Source: Liolophura sinensis (lineage: Eukaryota; Mollusca; Polyplacophora; Chitonida; Chitonidae). Taken from it: DNA of 64,000 nt. Below, piece by piece: positions 36,292 to 47,921 of the stretch; the first letter of the stretch is position 1; each line of letters opens with the position of its first letter. A program made the position numbers and the translations under genes. Location: contig NW_027018134.1 of the NCBI RefSeq assembly GCF_032854445.1, positions 1-64,000 of the forward strand, written 5' to 3'. The notes beneath the pieces were generated by a model. It worked only from the letters and a program-made list of their open reading frames with translations, was not told where the DNA came from and ran no database searches.

Positions 36292-39123
36292 GTAGATAAA
36301 GACATTGAGATTGTCTTGGACTTAAAAGTAAGACAATTGCTGGATGAGTTAAATGGGCTTAGCCCAAAGATTTGACGTCTTCTGGGCTACCGAAGGGCAC
36401 ATAACGTATAGTTAAAAGTTGAATATAGTAACGACCAGTCGCGATTGTGCATAGTACAGTGTATCCGATTTCAATTAACAAAAAGACCAGGCAAAAATGC
36501 AAAAGTGGAAAAACTGTTCCAGTGCTGCTAGTAAGAGGCTAATCCGACGTATTTTGTCACGAGAAATCGAATGGTGCAAACCGCGTTGCTCTCCGACCAA
36601 TACTTTTGGCTGTAGCGACAATTGAATGATCATTGATGTCATAGTCACGTGCCCAGCAACGGCTCTTACTCCATGGAAACCAGGGAAATTTGCAATTTTT
36701 TAAACAGCTGCCGATGTCTGGGCCATTTCCGCATCTTTTAGAACCTTATTGATGTGCGTCAGTGATCAGTTGTACTTTTTACAGCAGACTGTATCTAGTA
36801 CATTGTGTTTTTTATGTACGAATGGTGTGGTTTTTCTACACGTAGATAAAGACATTGAGATTGTCTTGGACTTAAAAGTAAGACAATTGCTGGATGAGTT
36901 AAATGGCCTTAGCCCAAAGATTTGACGTCTTCTGGGCTACCGAAGGGCACATAACGTATAGTTAAAAGTTGAATATAGTAACGACCAGTCGCGATTGTAC
37001 ATAGTACAGTGTATCCGATTTCAATTAACAAAAAGACCAGGCAAAAATGCAAAAGTGGAAAAACTGTTCCAGTGCTGCTGGTAAGAGGCTAATCCGACGT
37101 ATTTTGTCACGAGAAATCGAATGGTGCAAACCGCGTTGCTCTCCGACCAATACTTTTGGCTGTAGCGACAATTGAATGATCATTGATGTCATAGTCACGT
37201 GCCCAGCAACGGCTCTTACTCCATGGAAACCAGGGAAATTTGCAATTTTCTAAACAGCTGCCGATGCCTGGGCCAATTCCGCATCTTTTAGAACCTTATT
37301 GATGTGGGTCAGTGATCAGTTGTACTTTTTACAGCAGACTGTATCTAGTACCTTGTGTTTTTTATGTACAAATGGTGTGGTTTTTCTACACGTAGATAAA
37401 GACATTGAGATTGTCTTGGACTTAAAAGTAAGACAATTGCTGGGTGAGTTTAATGGGTTTAGCCCAAAGATTTGACGTCTTCTGGGCTACCGAAGGGCAC
37501 ATAACGTATAGTTAAAAGTTGAATATAGTAACGACCAGTCGCGATTGTGCATAGTACAGTGTATCCGATTTCAATTAACAAAAAGACCAGGCAAAAATGC
37601 AAAAGTGGAAAAACTGTTCCAGTGCTGCTAGTAAGAGGCTAATCCGACGTATTTTGTGAGGATAAATCGAATGGTGCAAACCGCGTTGCTCTCCGACCAA
37701 TACTTTTGGCTGTAGCGACAATTGAATGATCATTGATGTCATAGTCACGTGCCCAGCAACGGCTCTTACTCCATGGAAACCAGGGAAATTTGCAATTTTT
37801 TAAACAGCTGCCGATGCCTGGGCCATTTCCGCATCTTTTAGAACCTTATTGATGTGGGTCAGTGATCAGTTGTACTTTTTACAGCAGACTGTATCTAGTA
37901 CATTGTGTTTTTTATGTACGATTGGTGTGGTTTTTCTACACGTAGATAAAGACATTGAGATTGTCTTGGACTTAAAAGTAAGACAATTGCTGGATGAGTT
38001 AAATGGGCTTAGCCCAAAGATTTGACGTCTTCTGGGCTACCGAAGGGCACATAACGTATAGTTAAAAGTTGAATATAGTAACGACCAGTCGCGATTGTAC
38101 ATAGTACAGTGTATCCGATTTCAATTAACAAAAAGACCAGGCAAAAATGCAAAAGTGGAAAAACTGTTCCAGTGCTGCTGGTAAGAGGCTAATCCGACGT
38201 ATTTTGTCACGAGAAATCGAATGGTGCAAACCGCGTTGCTCTCCGACCAATACTTTTGGCTGTAGCGACAATTGAATGATCATTGATGTCATAGTCACGT
38301 GCCCAGCAACGGCTCTTACTCCATGGAAACCAGGGAAATTTGCAATTTTTTAAACAGCTGCCGATGCCTGGGCCATTTCCGCATCTTTTAGAACATTATT
38401 GATGTGCGTCAGTGATCAGTTGTACTTTTTACAGCAGACTGTATCTAGTACATTGTGTTTTTTATGTACGAATGGTGTGGTTTTTCTACACGTAGATAAA
38501 GACATTGAGATTGTCTTGGACTTAAAAGTAAGACAATTGCTGGATGAGTTAAATGGGCTTAGCCCAAAGATTTGACGTCTTCTGGGCTACCGAAGGGCAC
38601 ATAACGTATAGTTAAAAGTTGAATATAGTAACGACCAGTCGCGATTGTGCATAGTACAGTGTATCCGATTTCAATTAACAAAAAGACCAGGCAAAAATGC
38701 AAAAGTGGAAAAACTGTTCCAGTGCTGCTGGAAAGAGGCTAATCCGACGTATTTTGTCACGAGAAATCGAATGGTGCAAACCGCGTTGCTCTCCGACCAA
38801 TACTTTTGGCTGTAGCGACAATTGAATGATCATTGATGTCATAGTCACGTGCCCAGCAACGGCTCTTACTCCATGGAAACCAGGGAAATTTGCAATTTTC
38901 TAAACAGCTGCCGATGCCTGGGCCAATTCCGCATCTTTTAGAACCTTATTTATGTGGGTCAGTGATCAGTTGTACTTTTTACAGCAGACTGTATCTAGTA
39001 CCTTGTGTTTTTTATGTACAAATGGTGTGGTTTTTCTACACGTAGATAAAGACATTGAGATTGTCTTGGACTTAGAAGTAAGACAATTGCTGGGTGAGTT
39101 AAATGGGCTTAGCCCAAAGATTT

Positions 39124-41873
39124 GACGTCTTCTGGGCTACCGAAGGGCACATAACGTATAGTTAAAAGTTGAATATAGTAACGACCAGTCGCGATTGTGC
39201 ATAGTACAGTGTATCCGATTTCAATTAACAAAAACACCAGGCAAAAATGCAAAAGTGGAAAAACTGTTCCAGTGCTACTGGTAAGAGGCTAATCCGACGT
39301 ATTTTGTCACGAGAAATCGAATGGTGCAAACCGCGTTGCCCTCCGACCAAAACTTTTGGCTGTAGCGACAATTGAATGATCAATGATGTCATAGTCACGT
39401 GCCCAGCAACGGCTCTTACTCCATGGAAACCAGGGAAATTTGCAATTTTCTAAACAGCTGCCGATGCCTTGGCCAATTCCGCATCTTTTAGAACCTTATT
39501 GATGTGGGTCAGTGATCAGTTGTACTTTTTACAGCAGACTGTATCTAGTACATTGTGTTTTTTATGTACAAATGGTGTGGTTTTTCTACACGTAGATAAA
39601 GACATTGAGATTGTCTTGGACTTAGAAGTAAGACAATTGCTGGGTGAGTTAAATGGGCTTAGCCCAAAGATTTGACGTCTTCTGGGCTACCGAAGGGCAC
39701 ATAACGTATAGTTAAAAGTTGAATATAGTAACGACCAGTCGCGATTGTGCATAGTACAGTGTATCCGATTTCAATTAACAAAAACACCAGGCAAAAATGC
39801 AAAAGTGGAAAAACTGTTCCAGTGCTACTGGTAAGAGGCTAATCCGACGTATTTTGTCACGAGAAATCGAATGGTGCAAACCGCGTTGCTCTCCGACCAA
39901 TACTTTTGGCTGTAGCGACAATTGAATGATCATTGATGTCATAGTCACGTGCCCAGCAACGGCTCTTACTCCATGGAAACCAGGGAAATTTGCAATTTTT
40001 TAAACAGCTGCCGATGCCTGGCCCAATTCCGCATCTATTAGAACCTTATAGATGTGGTTCAGTGATCAGTTGTACTTTTTACAGCAGACTGTATCTAGTA
40101 CATTGTGTTTTTTATGTACGAATGGTGTGGTTTTTCTACACGTAGATAAAGACATTGAGATTGTCTTGGACTTAGAAGTAAGACAATTGCTGGGTGAGTT
40201 AAATGGGTTTAGCCCAAAGATTTGACGTCTTCTGGGCTACCGAAGGGCACATAACGTATAGTTAAAAGTTGAATATAGTAACGACCAGTCGCGATTGTGC
40301 ATAGTACAGTGTATCCGATTTCAATTAACAAAAAGACCAGGCAAAAATGCAAAAGTGGAAAAACTGTTCCAGTGCTGCTGGTAAGAGGCTAATCCGACGT
40401 ATTTTGTCACGAGAAATCGAATGGTGCAAACCGCGTTGCTCTCCGACCAATACTTTTGGCTGTAGCGACAATTGAATGATCATTGATGTCATAGTCACGT
40501 GCCCAGCAACGGCTCTTACTCCATGGAAACCAGGGAAATTTGCAATTTTTTAAACAGCTGCCGATGCCTGGCCCAATTCCGCATCTATTAGAACCTTATA
40601 GATGTGGTTCAGTGATCAGTTGTACTTTTTACAGCAGACTGTATCTAGTACATTGTTTTTTTTATGTACGAATGGTGTGGTTTTTCTACACGTAGATAAA
40701 GACATTGAGATTGTCTTGGACTTAAAAGTAAGACAATTGCTGGATGAGTTAAATGGGCTTAGCCCAAAGATTTGACGTCTTCTGGGCTACCGAAGGGCAC
40801 ATAACGTATAGTTAAAAGTTGAATATAGTAACGACCAGTCGCGATTGTGCATAGTACAGTGTATCCGATTTCAATTAACAAAAAGACCAGGCAAAAATGC
40901 AAAAGTGGAAAAACTGTTCCAGTGCTGCTGGTAAGAGGCTAATCCGACGTATTTTGTGACGAGAAATCGAATGGTGCAAACCGCGTTGCTCTCCGACTAA
41001 TACTTTTGGCTGTAGCGACAATTGAATGATCATTGATGTCATAGTCACGTGCCCAGCAACGGCTCTTACTCCATGGAAACCAGGGAAATTTGCAATTTTC
41101 TAAACAGCTGCCGATGCCTGTGCCAATTCCGCATCTTTTAGAACCTTATTGATGTGGGTCAGTGATCAGTTGTACTTTTTACAGCAGACTGTATCTAGTA
41201 CCTTGTGTTTTTTATGTACAAATGGTGTGGTTTTTCTACACGTAGATAAAGACATTGAGATTGTCTTGGACTGAAAAGTAAGACAATTGCTGGATGAGTT
41301 AAATGGGCTTAGCCCAAAGATTTGACGTCTTCTGGGCTACCGAAGGGCACATAACGTATAGTTAAAAGTTGAATATAGTAACGACCAGTCGCGATTGTGC
41401 ATAGTACAGTGTATCCGATTTCAATTAACAAAAAGACCAGACAAAAATGCAAAAGTGGAAAAACTGTTCCAGTGCTGCTGGTAAGAGGCTAATCCGACGT
41501 ATTTTGTGACGAGAAATCGAATGGTGCAAACCGCATTGCTCTCCGACCAATACTTTTGGCTGTAGCGACAATTGAATGATCATTGATGTCATAGTCACGT
41601 GCCCAGCAACGGCTCTTACTCCATGGAAACCAGGGAAATTTGCAATTTTTTAAACAGCTGCCGATGCCTGGCCCAATTCCGCATCTATTAGAACCTTATA
41701 GATGTGGTTCAGTGATCAGTTGTACTTTTTACAGCAGACTGTATCTAGTACATTGTTTTTTTTATGTACGAATGGTGTGGTTTTTCTACACGTAGATAAA
41801 GACATTGAGATTGTCTTGGACTTAAAAGTAAGACAATTGCTGGATGAGTTAAATGGGCTTAGCCCAAAGATTT
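39124..41873 (+). repeat. Entry into the right-hand HOR zone (M72-M76, types C-B-B-G-P')
   Basis: Starts 39124, 39674, 40224, 40774, 41324. M72 is the first type C monomer (AAAACACC, GCTACTGG, GATCAATGATG, GCCTTGGCC). M73 and M74 are type B (beta block); M74 has an 8-T run (ACATTGTTTT). M75 is the first type G (CCGACTAAT, GCCTGTGCC, GACTGAAAAG). M76 has the left half of type P (CCAGACAAA, CCGCATTGC) joined to a type B right half, so it may be a precursor or a recombinant of P. Confidence 0.88.
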
Positions 41874-44800
41874 GACGTCTTCTGGGCTACAGAAGGGCAC
41901 ATAACGTATAGTTAAAAGTTGAATATAGTAACGACCAGTCGCGATTGTGCATAGTACAGTGTATCCGATTTCAATTAACAAAAACACCAGGCAAAAATGC
42001 AAAAGTGGAAAAACTGTTCCAGTGCTACTGGTAAGAGGCTAATCCGACGTATTTTGTCACGAGAAATCGAATGGTGCAAACCGCGTTGCTCTCCGACCAA
42101 TACTTTTGGCTGTAGCGACAATTGAATGATCATTGATGTCATAGTCACGTGCCCAGCAACGGCTCTTACTCCATGGAAACCAGGGAAATTTGAAATTTTT
42201 TAAACAGCTGCCGATGCCTGGCCCAATTCCGCATCTATTAGAACCTTATAGATGTGGTTCAGTGATCAGTTGTACTTTTTACAGCAGACTGTATCTAGTA
42301 CATTGTGTTTTTTATGTACGAATGGTGTGGTTTTTCTACACGTAGATAAAGACATTGAGATTGTCTTGGACTTAGAAGTAAGACAATTGCTGGGTGAGTT
42401 AAATGGGCTTAGCCCAAAGATTTGACGTCTTCTGGGCTACCGAAGGGCACATAACGTATAGTTAAAAGTTGAATATAGTAACGACCAGTCGCGATTGTGC
42501 ATAGTACAGTGTATCCGATTTCAATTAACAAAAAGACCAGGCAAAAATGCAAAAGTGGAAAAACTGTTCCAGTGCTGCTGGTAAGAGGCTAATCCGACGT
42601 ATTTTGTCACGAGAAATCGAATGGTGCAAACCGCGTTGCTCTCCGACCAATACTTTTGGCTGTAGCGACAATTGAATGATCATTGATGTCATAGTCACGT
42701 GCCCAGCAACGGCTCTTACTCCATGGAAACCAGGGAAATTTGCAATTTTTTAAACAGCTGCCGATGCCTGGCCCAATTCCGCATCTATTAGAACCTTATA
42801 GATGTGGTTCAGTGATCAGTTGTACTTTTTACAGCAGACTGTATCTAGTACATTGTTTTTTTTATGTACGAATGGTGTGGTTTTTCTACACGTAGATAAA
42901 GACATTGAGATTGTCTTGGACTTAAAAGTAAGACAATTGCTGGATGAGTTAAATGGGCTTAGCCCAAAGATTTGACGTCTTCTGGGCTACCGAAGGGCAC
43001 ATAACGTATAGTTAAAAGTTGAATATAGTAACGACCAGTCGCGATTGTGCATAGTACAGTGTATCCGATTTCAATTAACAAAAAGACCAGGCAAAAATGC
43101 AAAAGTGGAAAAACTGTTCCAGTGCTGCTGGTAAGAGGCTAATCCGACGTATTTTGTGACGAGAAATCGAATGGTGCAAACCGCGTTGCTCTCCGACTAA
43201 TACTTTTGGCTGTAGCGACAATTGAATGATCATTGATGTCATAGTCACGTGCCCAGCAACGGCTCTTACTCCATGGAAACCAGGGAAATTTGCAATTTTC
43301 TAAACAGCTGCCGATGCCTGTGCCAATTCCGCATCTTTTAGAACCTTATTGATGTGGGTCAGTGATCAGTTGTACTTTTTACAGCAGACTGTATCTAGTA
43401 CCTTGTGTTTTTTATGTACAAATGGTGTGGTTTTTCTACACGTAGATAAAGACATTGAGATTGTCTTGGACTGAAAAGTAAGACAATTGCTGGATGAGTT
43501 AAATGGGCTTAGCCCAAAGATTTGACGTCTTCTGGGCTACCGAAGGGCACATAACGTATAGTTAAAAGTTGAATATAGTAACGACCAGTCGCGATTGTGC
43601 ATAGTACAGTGTATCCGATTTCAATTAACAAAAAGACCAGACAAAAATGCAAAAGTGGAAAAACTGTTCCAGTGCTGCTGGTAAGAGGCTAATCCGACGT
43701 ATTTTGTGACGAGAAATCGAATGGTGCAAACCGCATTGCTCTCCGACCAATACTTTTGGCTGTAGCGACAATTGAATGATCATTGATGTCATAGTCACGT
43801 GCCCAGCAACGGCTCTTACTCCATGGAAACCAGGGAAATATGCAGTTTTTTAACAGCTGCCGATGCCTGGCCCAATTCCGCATCTATTAGAACCTTATAA
43901 ATGTGGTTCAGTGATCAGTTGTACTTTTTACAGCAGACTGTATCTAGTACATTGTGTTTTTTATGTACGAATGGTGTGGTTTTTCTACACGTAGATAAAG
44001 ACATTGAGATTGTCTTGGACTTAAAAGTAAGACAATTGCTGGATGAGTTAAATGGGCTTAGCCCAAAGATTTGACGTCTTCTGGGCTACCGAAGGGCACA
44101 TAACGTATAGTTAAAAGTTGAATATAGTAACGACCAGTCGCGATTGTGCATAGTACAGTGTATCCGATTTCAATTAACAAAAAGACCAGGCAAAAATGCA
44201 AAAGTGGAAAAACTGTTCCAGTGCTGCTGGTAAGAGGCTAATCCGACGTATTTTGTGACGAGAAATCGAATGGTGCAAACCGCGTTGCTCTCCGACTAAT
44301 ACTTTTGGCTGTAGCGACAATTGAATGATCATTGATGTCATAGTCACGTGCCCAGCAACGGCTCTTACTCCATGGAAACCAGGGAAATTTGCAATTTTCT
44401 AAACAGCTGCCGATGCCTGTGCCAATTCCGCATCTTTTAGAACCTTATTGATGTGGGTCAGTGATCAGTTGTACTTTTTACAGCAGACTGTATCTAGTAC
44501 CTTGTGTTTTTTATGTACAAATGGTGTGGTTTTTCTACACGTAGATAAAGACATTGAGATTGTCTTGGACTGAAAAGTAAGACAATTGCTGGATGAGTTA
44601 AATGGGCTTAGCCCAAAGATTTGACGTCTTCTGGGCTACCGAAGGGCACATAACGTATAGTTAAAAGTTGAATATAGTAACGACCAGTCGCGATTGTGCA
44701 TAGTACAGTGTATCCGATTTCAATTAACAAAAAGACCAGGCAAAAATGCAAAAGTGGAAAAACTGTTCCAGTGCTGCTGGTAAGAGGCTAATCCGACGTA

Positions 44801-47800
44801 TTTTGTCACGAGAAATCGAATGGTGCAAACCGCGTTGCTCTCCGACCAATACTTTTGGCTGTAGCGACAATTGAATGATCATTGATGTCATAGTCACGTG
44901 CCCAGCAACGGCTCTTACTCCATGGAAACCAGGGAAATTTGCAATTTTTTAAACAGCTGCCGATGCCTGGCCCAATTCCGCATCTATTAGAACCTTATAG
45001 ATGTGGTTCAGTGATCAGTTGTACTTTTTACAGCAGACTGTATCTAGTACATTGTTTTTTTTATGTACGAATGGTGTGGTTTTTCTACACGTAGATAAAG
45101 ACATTGAGATTGTCTTGGACTTAAAAGTAAGACAATTGCTGGATGAGTTAAATGGGCTTAGCCCAAAGATTTGACGTCTTCTGGGCTACCGAAGGGCACA
45201 TAACGTATAGTTAAAAGTTGAATATAGTAACGACCAGTCGCGATTGTGCATAGTACAGTGTATCCGATTTCAATTAACAAAAAGACCAGGCAAAAATGCA
45301 AAAGTGGAAAAACTGTTCCAGTGCTGCTGGTAAGAGGCTAATCCGACGTATTTTGTGACGAGAAATCGAATGGTGCAAACCGCGTTGCTCTCCGACTAAT
45401 ACTTTTGGCTGTAGCGACAATTGAATGATCATTGATGTCATAGTCACGTGCCCAGCAACGGCTCTTACTCCATGGAAACCAGGGAAATTTGCAATTTTCT
45501 AAACAGCTGCCGATGCCTGTGCCAATTCCGCATCTTTTAGAACCTTATTGATGTGGGTCAGTGATCAGTTGTACTTTTTACAGCAGACTGTATCTAGTAC
45601 CTTGTGTTTTTTATGTACAAATGGTGTGGTTTTTCTACACGTAGATAAAGACATTGAGATTGTCTTGGACTGAAAAGTAAGACAATTGCTGGATGAGTTA
45701 AATGGGCTTAGCCCAAAGATTTGACGTCTTCTGGGCTACCGAAGGGCACATAACGTATAGTTAAAAGTTGAATATAGTAACGACCAGTCGCGATTGTGCA
45801 TAGTACAGTGTATCCGATTTCAATTAACAAAAAGACCAGACAAAAATGCAAAAGTGGAAAAACTGTTCCAGTGCTGCTGGTAAGAGGCTAATCCGACGTA
45901 TTTTGTGACGAGAAATCGAATGGTGCAAACCGCATTGCTCTCCGACCAATACTTTTGGCTGTAGCGACAATTGAATGATCATTGATGTCATAGTCACGTG
46001 CCCAGCAACGGCTCTTACTCCATGGAAACCAGGGAAATATGCAGTTTTTTAACAGCTGCCGATGCCTGGCCCAATTCCGCATCTATTAGAACCTTATAAA
46101 TGTGGTTCAGTGATCAGTTGTACTTTTTACAGCAGACTGTATCTAGTACATTGTGTTTTTTATGTACGAATGGTGTGGTTTTTCTACACGTAGATAAAGA
46201 CATTGAGATTGTCTTGGACTTAAAAGTAAGACAATTGCTGGATGAGTTAAATGGGCTTAGCCCAAAGATTTGACGTCTTCTGGGCTACCGAAGGGCACAT
46301 AACGTATAGTTAAAAGTTGAATATAGTAACGACCAGTCGCGATTGTGCATAGTACAGTGTATCCGATTTCAATTAACAAAAAGACCAGGCAAAAATGCAA
46401 AAGTGGAAAAACTGTTCCAGTGCTGCTGGTAAGAGGCTAATCCGACGTATTTTGTGACGAGAAATCGAATGGTGCAAACCGCGTTGCTCTCCGACTAATA
46501 CTTTTGGCTGTAGCGACAATTGAATGATCATTGATGTCATAGTCACGTGCCCAGCAACGGCTCTTACTCCATGGAAACCAGGGAAATTTGCAATTTTCTA
46601 AACAGCTGCCGATGCCTGTGCCAATTCCGCATCTTTTAGAACCTTATTGATGTGGGTCAGTGATCAGTTGTACTTTTTACAGCAGACTGTATCTAGTACC
46701 TTGTGTTTTTTATGTACAAATGGTGTGGTTTTTCTACACGTAGATAAAGACATTGAGATTGTCTTGGACTGAAAAGTAAGACAATTGCTGGATGAGTTAA
46801 ATGGGCTTAGCCCAAAGATTTGACGTCTTCTGGGCTACCGAAGGGCACATAACGTATAGTTAAAAGTTGAATATAGTAACGACCAGTCGCGATTGTGCAT
46901 AGTACAGTGTATCCGATTTCAATTAACAAAAAGACCAGACAAAAATGCAAGAGTGGAAAAACTGTTCCAGTGCTGCTGGTAAGAGGCTAATCCGACGTAT
47001 TTTGTGACGAGAAATCGAATGGTGCAAACCGCATTGCTCTCCGACCAATAGTTTTGGCTGTAGTGACAATTGAATGATCATTGATGTCATAGTCACGTGC
47101 CCAGCAACGGCTCTTACTCCATGGAAACCAGGGAAATTTGCCATTTTTTAAACAGCTGCCGATGCCTGGGCCAATTCCGCATCTTTTAGAACCTTATTGA
47201 TGTGGTTCAGTGATCAGTTGTACTTTTTACAGTAGACTGTATCTAGTACATTGTGTTTTTTATGTACGAATGGTGTGGTTTTTCTACACGTAGATAAAGA
47301 CATTGAGATTGTCTTGGACTTAAAAGTAAGACAATTGCTGGATGAGTTAAATGGGCTTAGCCCAAAGATTTGACGTCTTCTGGGCTACCGAAGGGCACAT
47401 AACGTATAGTTAAAAGTTGAATATAGTAACGACCAGTCGCGATTGTGCATAGTACAGTGTATCCGATTTCAATTAACAAAAACACCAGGCAAAAATGCAA
47501 AAGTGGAAAAACTGTTCCAGTGCTACTGGTAAGAGGCTAATCCGACGTATTTTGTCACGAGAAATCGAATGGTGCAAACCGCGTTGCTCTCCGACCAATA
47601 CTTTTGGCTGTAGCGACAATTGAATGATCAATGATGTCATAGTCACGTGCCCAGCAACGGCTCTTACTCCATGGAAACCAGGGAAATTTGCAATTTTCTA
47701 AACAGCTGCCGATGCCTGGCCCAATTCCGCATCTATTAGAACCTTATAGATGTGGTTCAGTGATCAGTTGTACTTTTTACAGCAGACTGTATCTAGTACA

Positions 47801-47921
47801 TTGTTTTTTTTATGTACGAATGGTGTGGTTTTTCTACACGTAGATAAAGACATTGAGATTGTCTTGGACTTAAAAGTAAGACAATTGCTGGATGAGTTAA
47901 ATGGGCTTAGCCCAAAGATTT
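41874..47921 (+). repeat. HOR unit a: 11 monomers, D-BGPG-BGPG-K-C (M77-M87)
   Basis: Starts 41874, 42424, 42974, 43524, 44073, 44623, 45173, 45723, 46272, 46822, 47372; 6,048 bp. Type marks: D has AAAACACC, GCTACTGG and TTTGAAATTTT; B has the beta block, usually with an 8-T run; G has CCGACTAAT, GCCTGTGCC and GACTGAAAAG; P has CCAGACAAA, CCGCATTGC, AAATATGCAG and TTATAAATG; K has CAATAGTTTTGG, GTAGTGACA and TTTGCCATTTT; C has GATCAATGATG. Compared with the canonical seven, the tetramer B-G-P-G is present twice in tandem. The last monomer, M87, has a C left half and a B right half. Confidence 0.93.
42424..46821 (+). repeat. Tandem tetramer B-G-P-G x2 inside unit a (2,199-bp period)
   Basis: M78-M81 (42,424-44,622) and M82-M85 (44,623-46,821) correspond one to one at an offset of exactly 2,199 bp. 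The period is one base short of four times 550 because P has TTTTTTAACAG. The two halves agree at every diagnostic site I inspected, so the duplication is probably recent. A single unequal exchange between the two G monomers of a canonical unit, or between B monomers, would produce it. Confidence 0.92.

Larger units (their letters stand above)
35824..39123 (+). repeat. Dimer-like zone M66-M71
   Basis: Starts 35824, 36374, 36924, 37474, 38024, 38574, all exactly 550 bp. M66 and M68 carry TTTTCTAAACAG, ACCTTG and TACAAATG. M67 and M69 carry GCTAGTAAG, GGGCCATTTCC, ACATTG. The order M66-M67 / M68-M69 gives a period of 1,100 bp. M70 repeats the M67 right half (CCATTTCC, TGTGCGTCAG) and M71 repeats the M66 type. 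Private changes include GTGAGGATAAATCG and TACGATTGG (M69) and CTGGAAAGAGG (M71). Confidence 0.85.

Noticed and set aside
36241-36300. Hairpin plus T-run as a transcription terminator
   Set aside because: The stem is only six pairs with the T-run in the loop instead of after it, and pairing is lost in several subfamilies without compensation.
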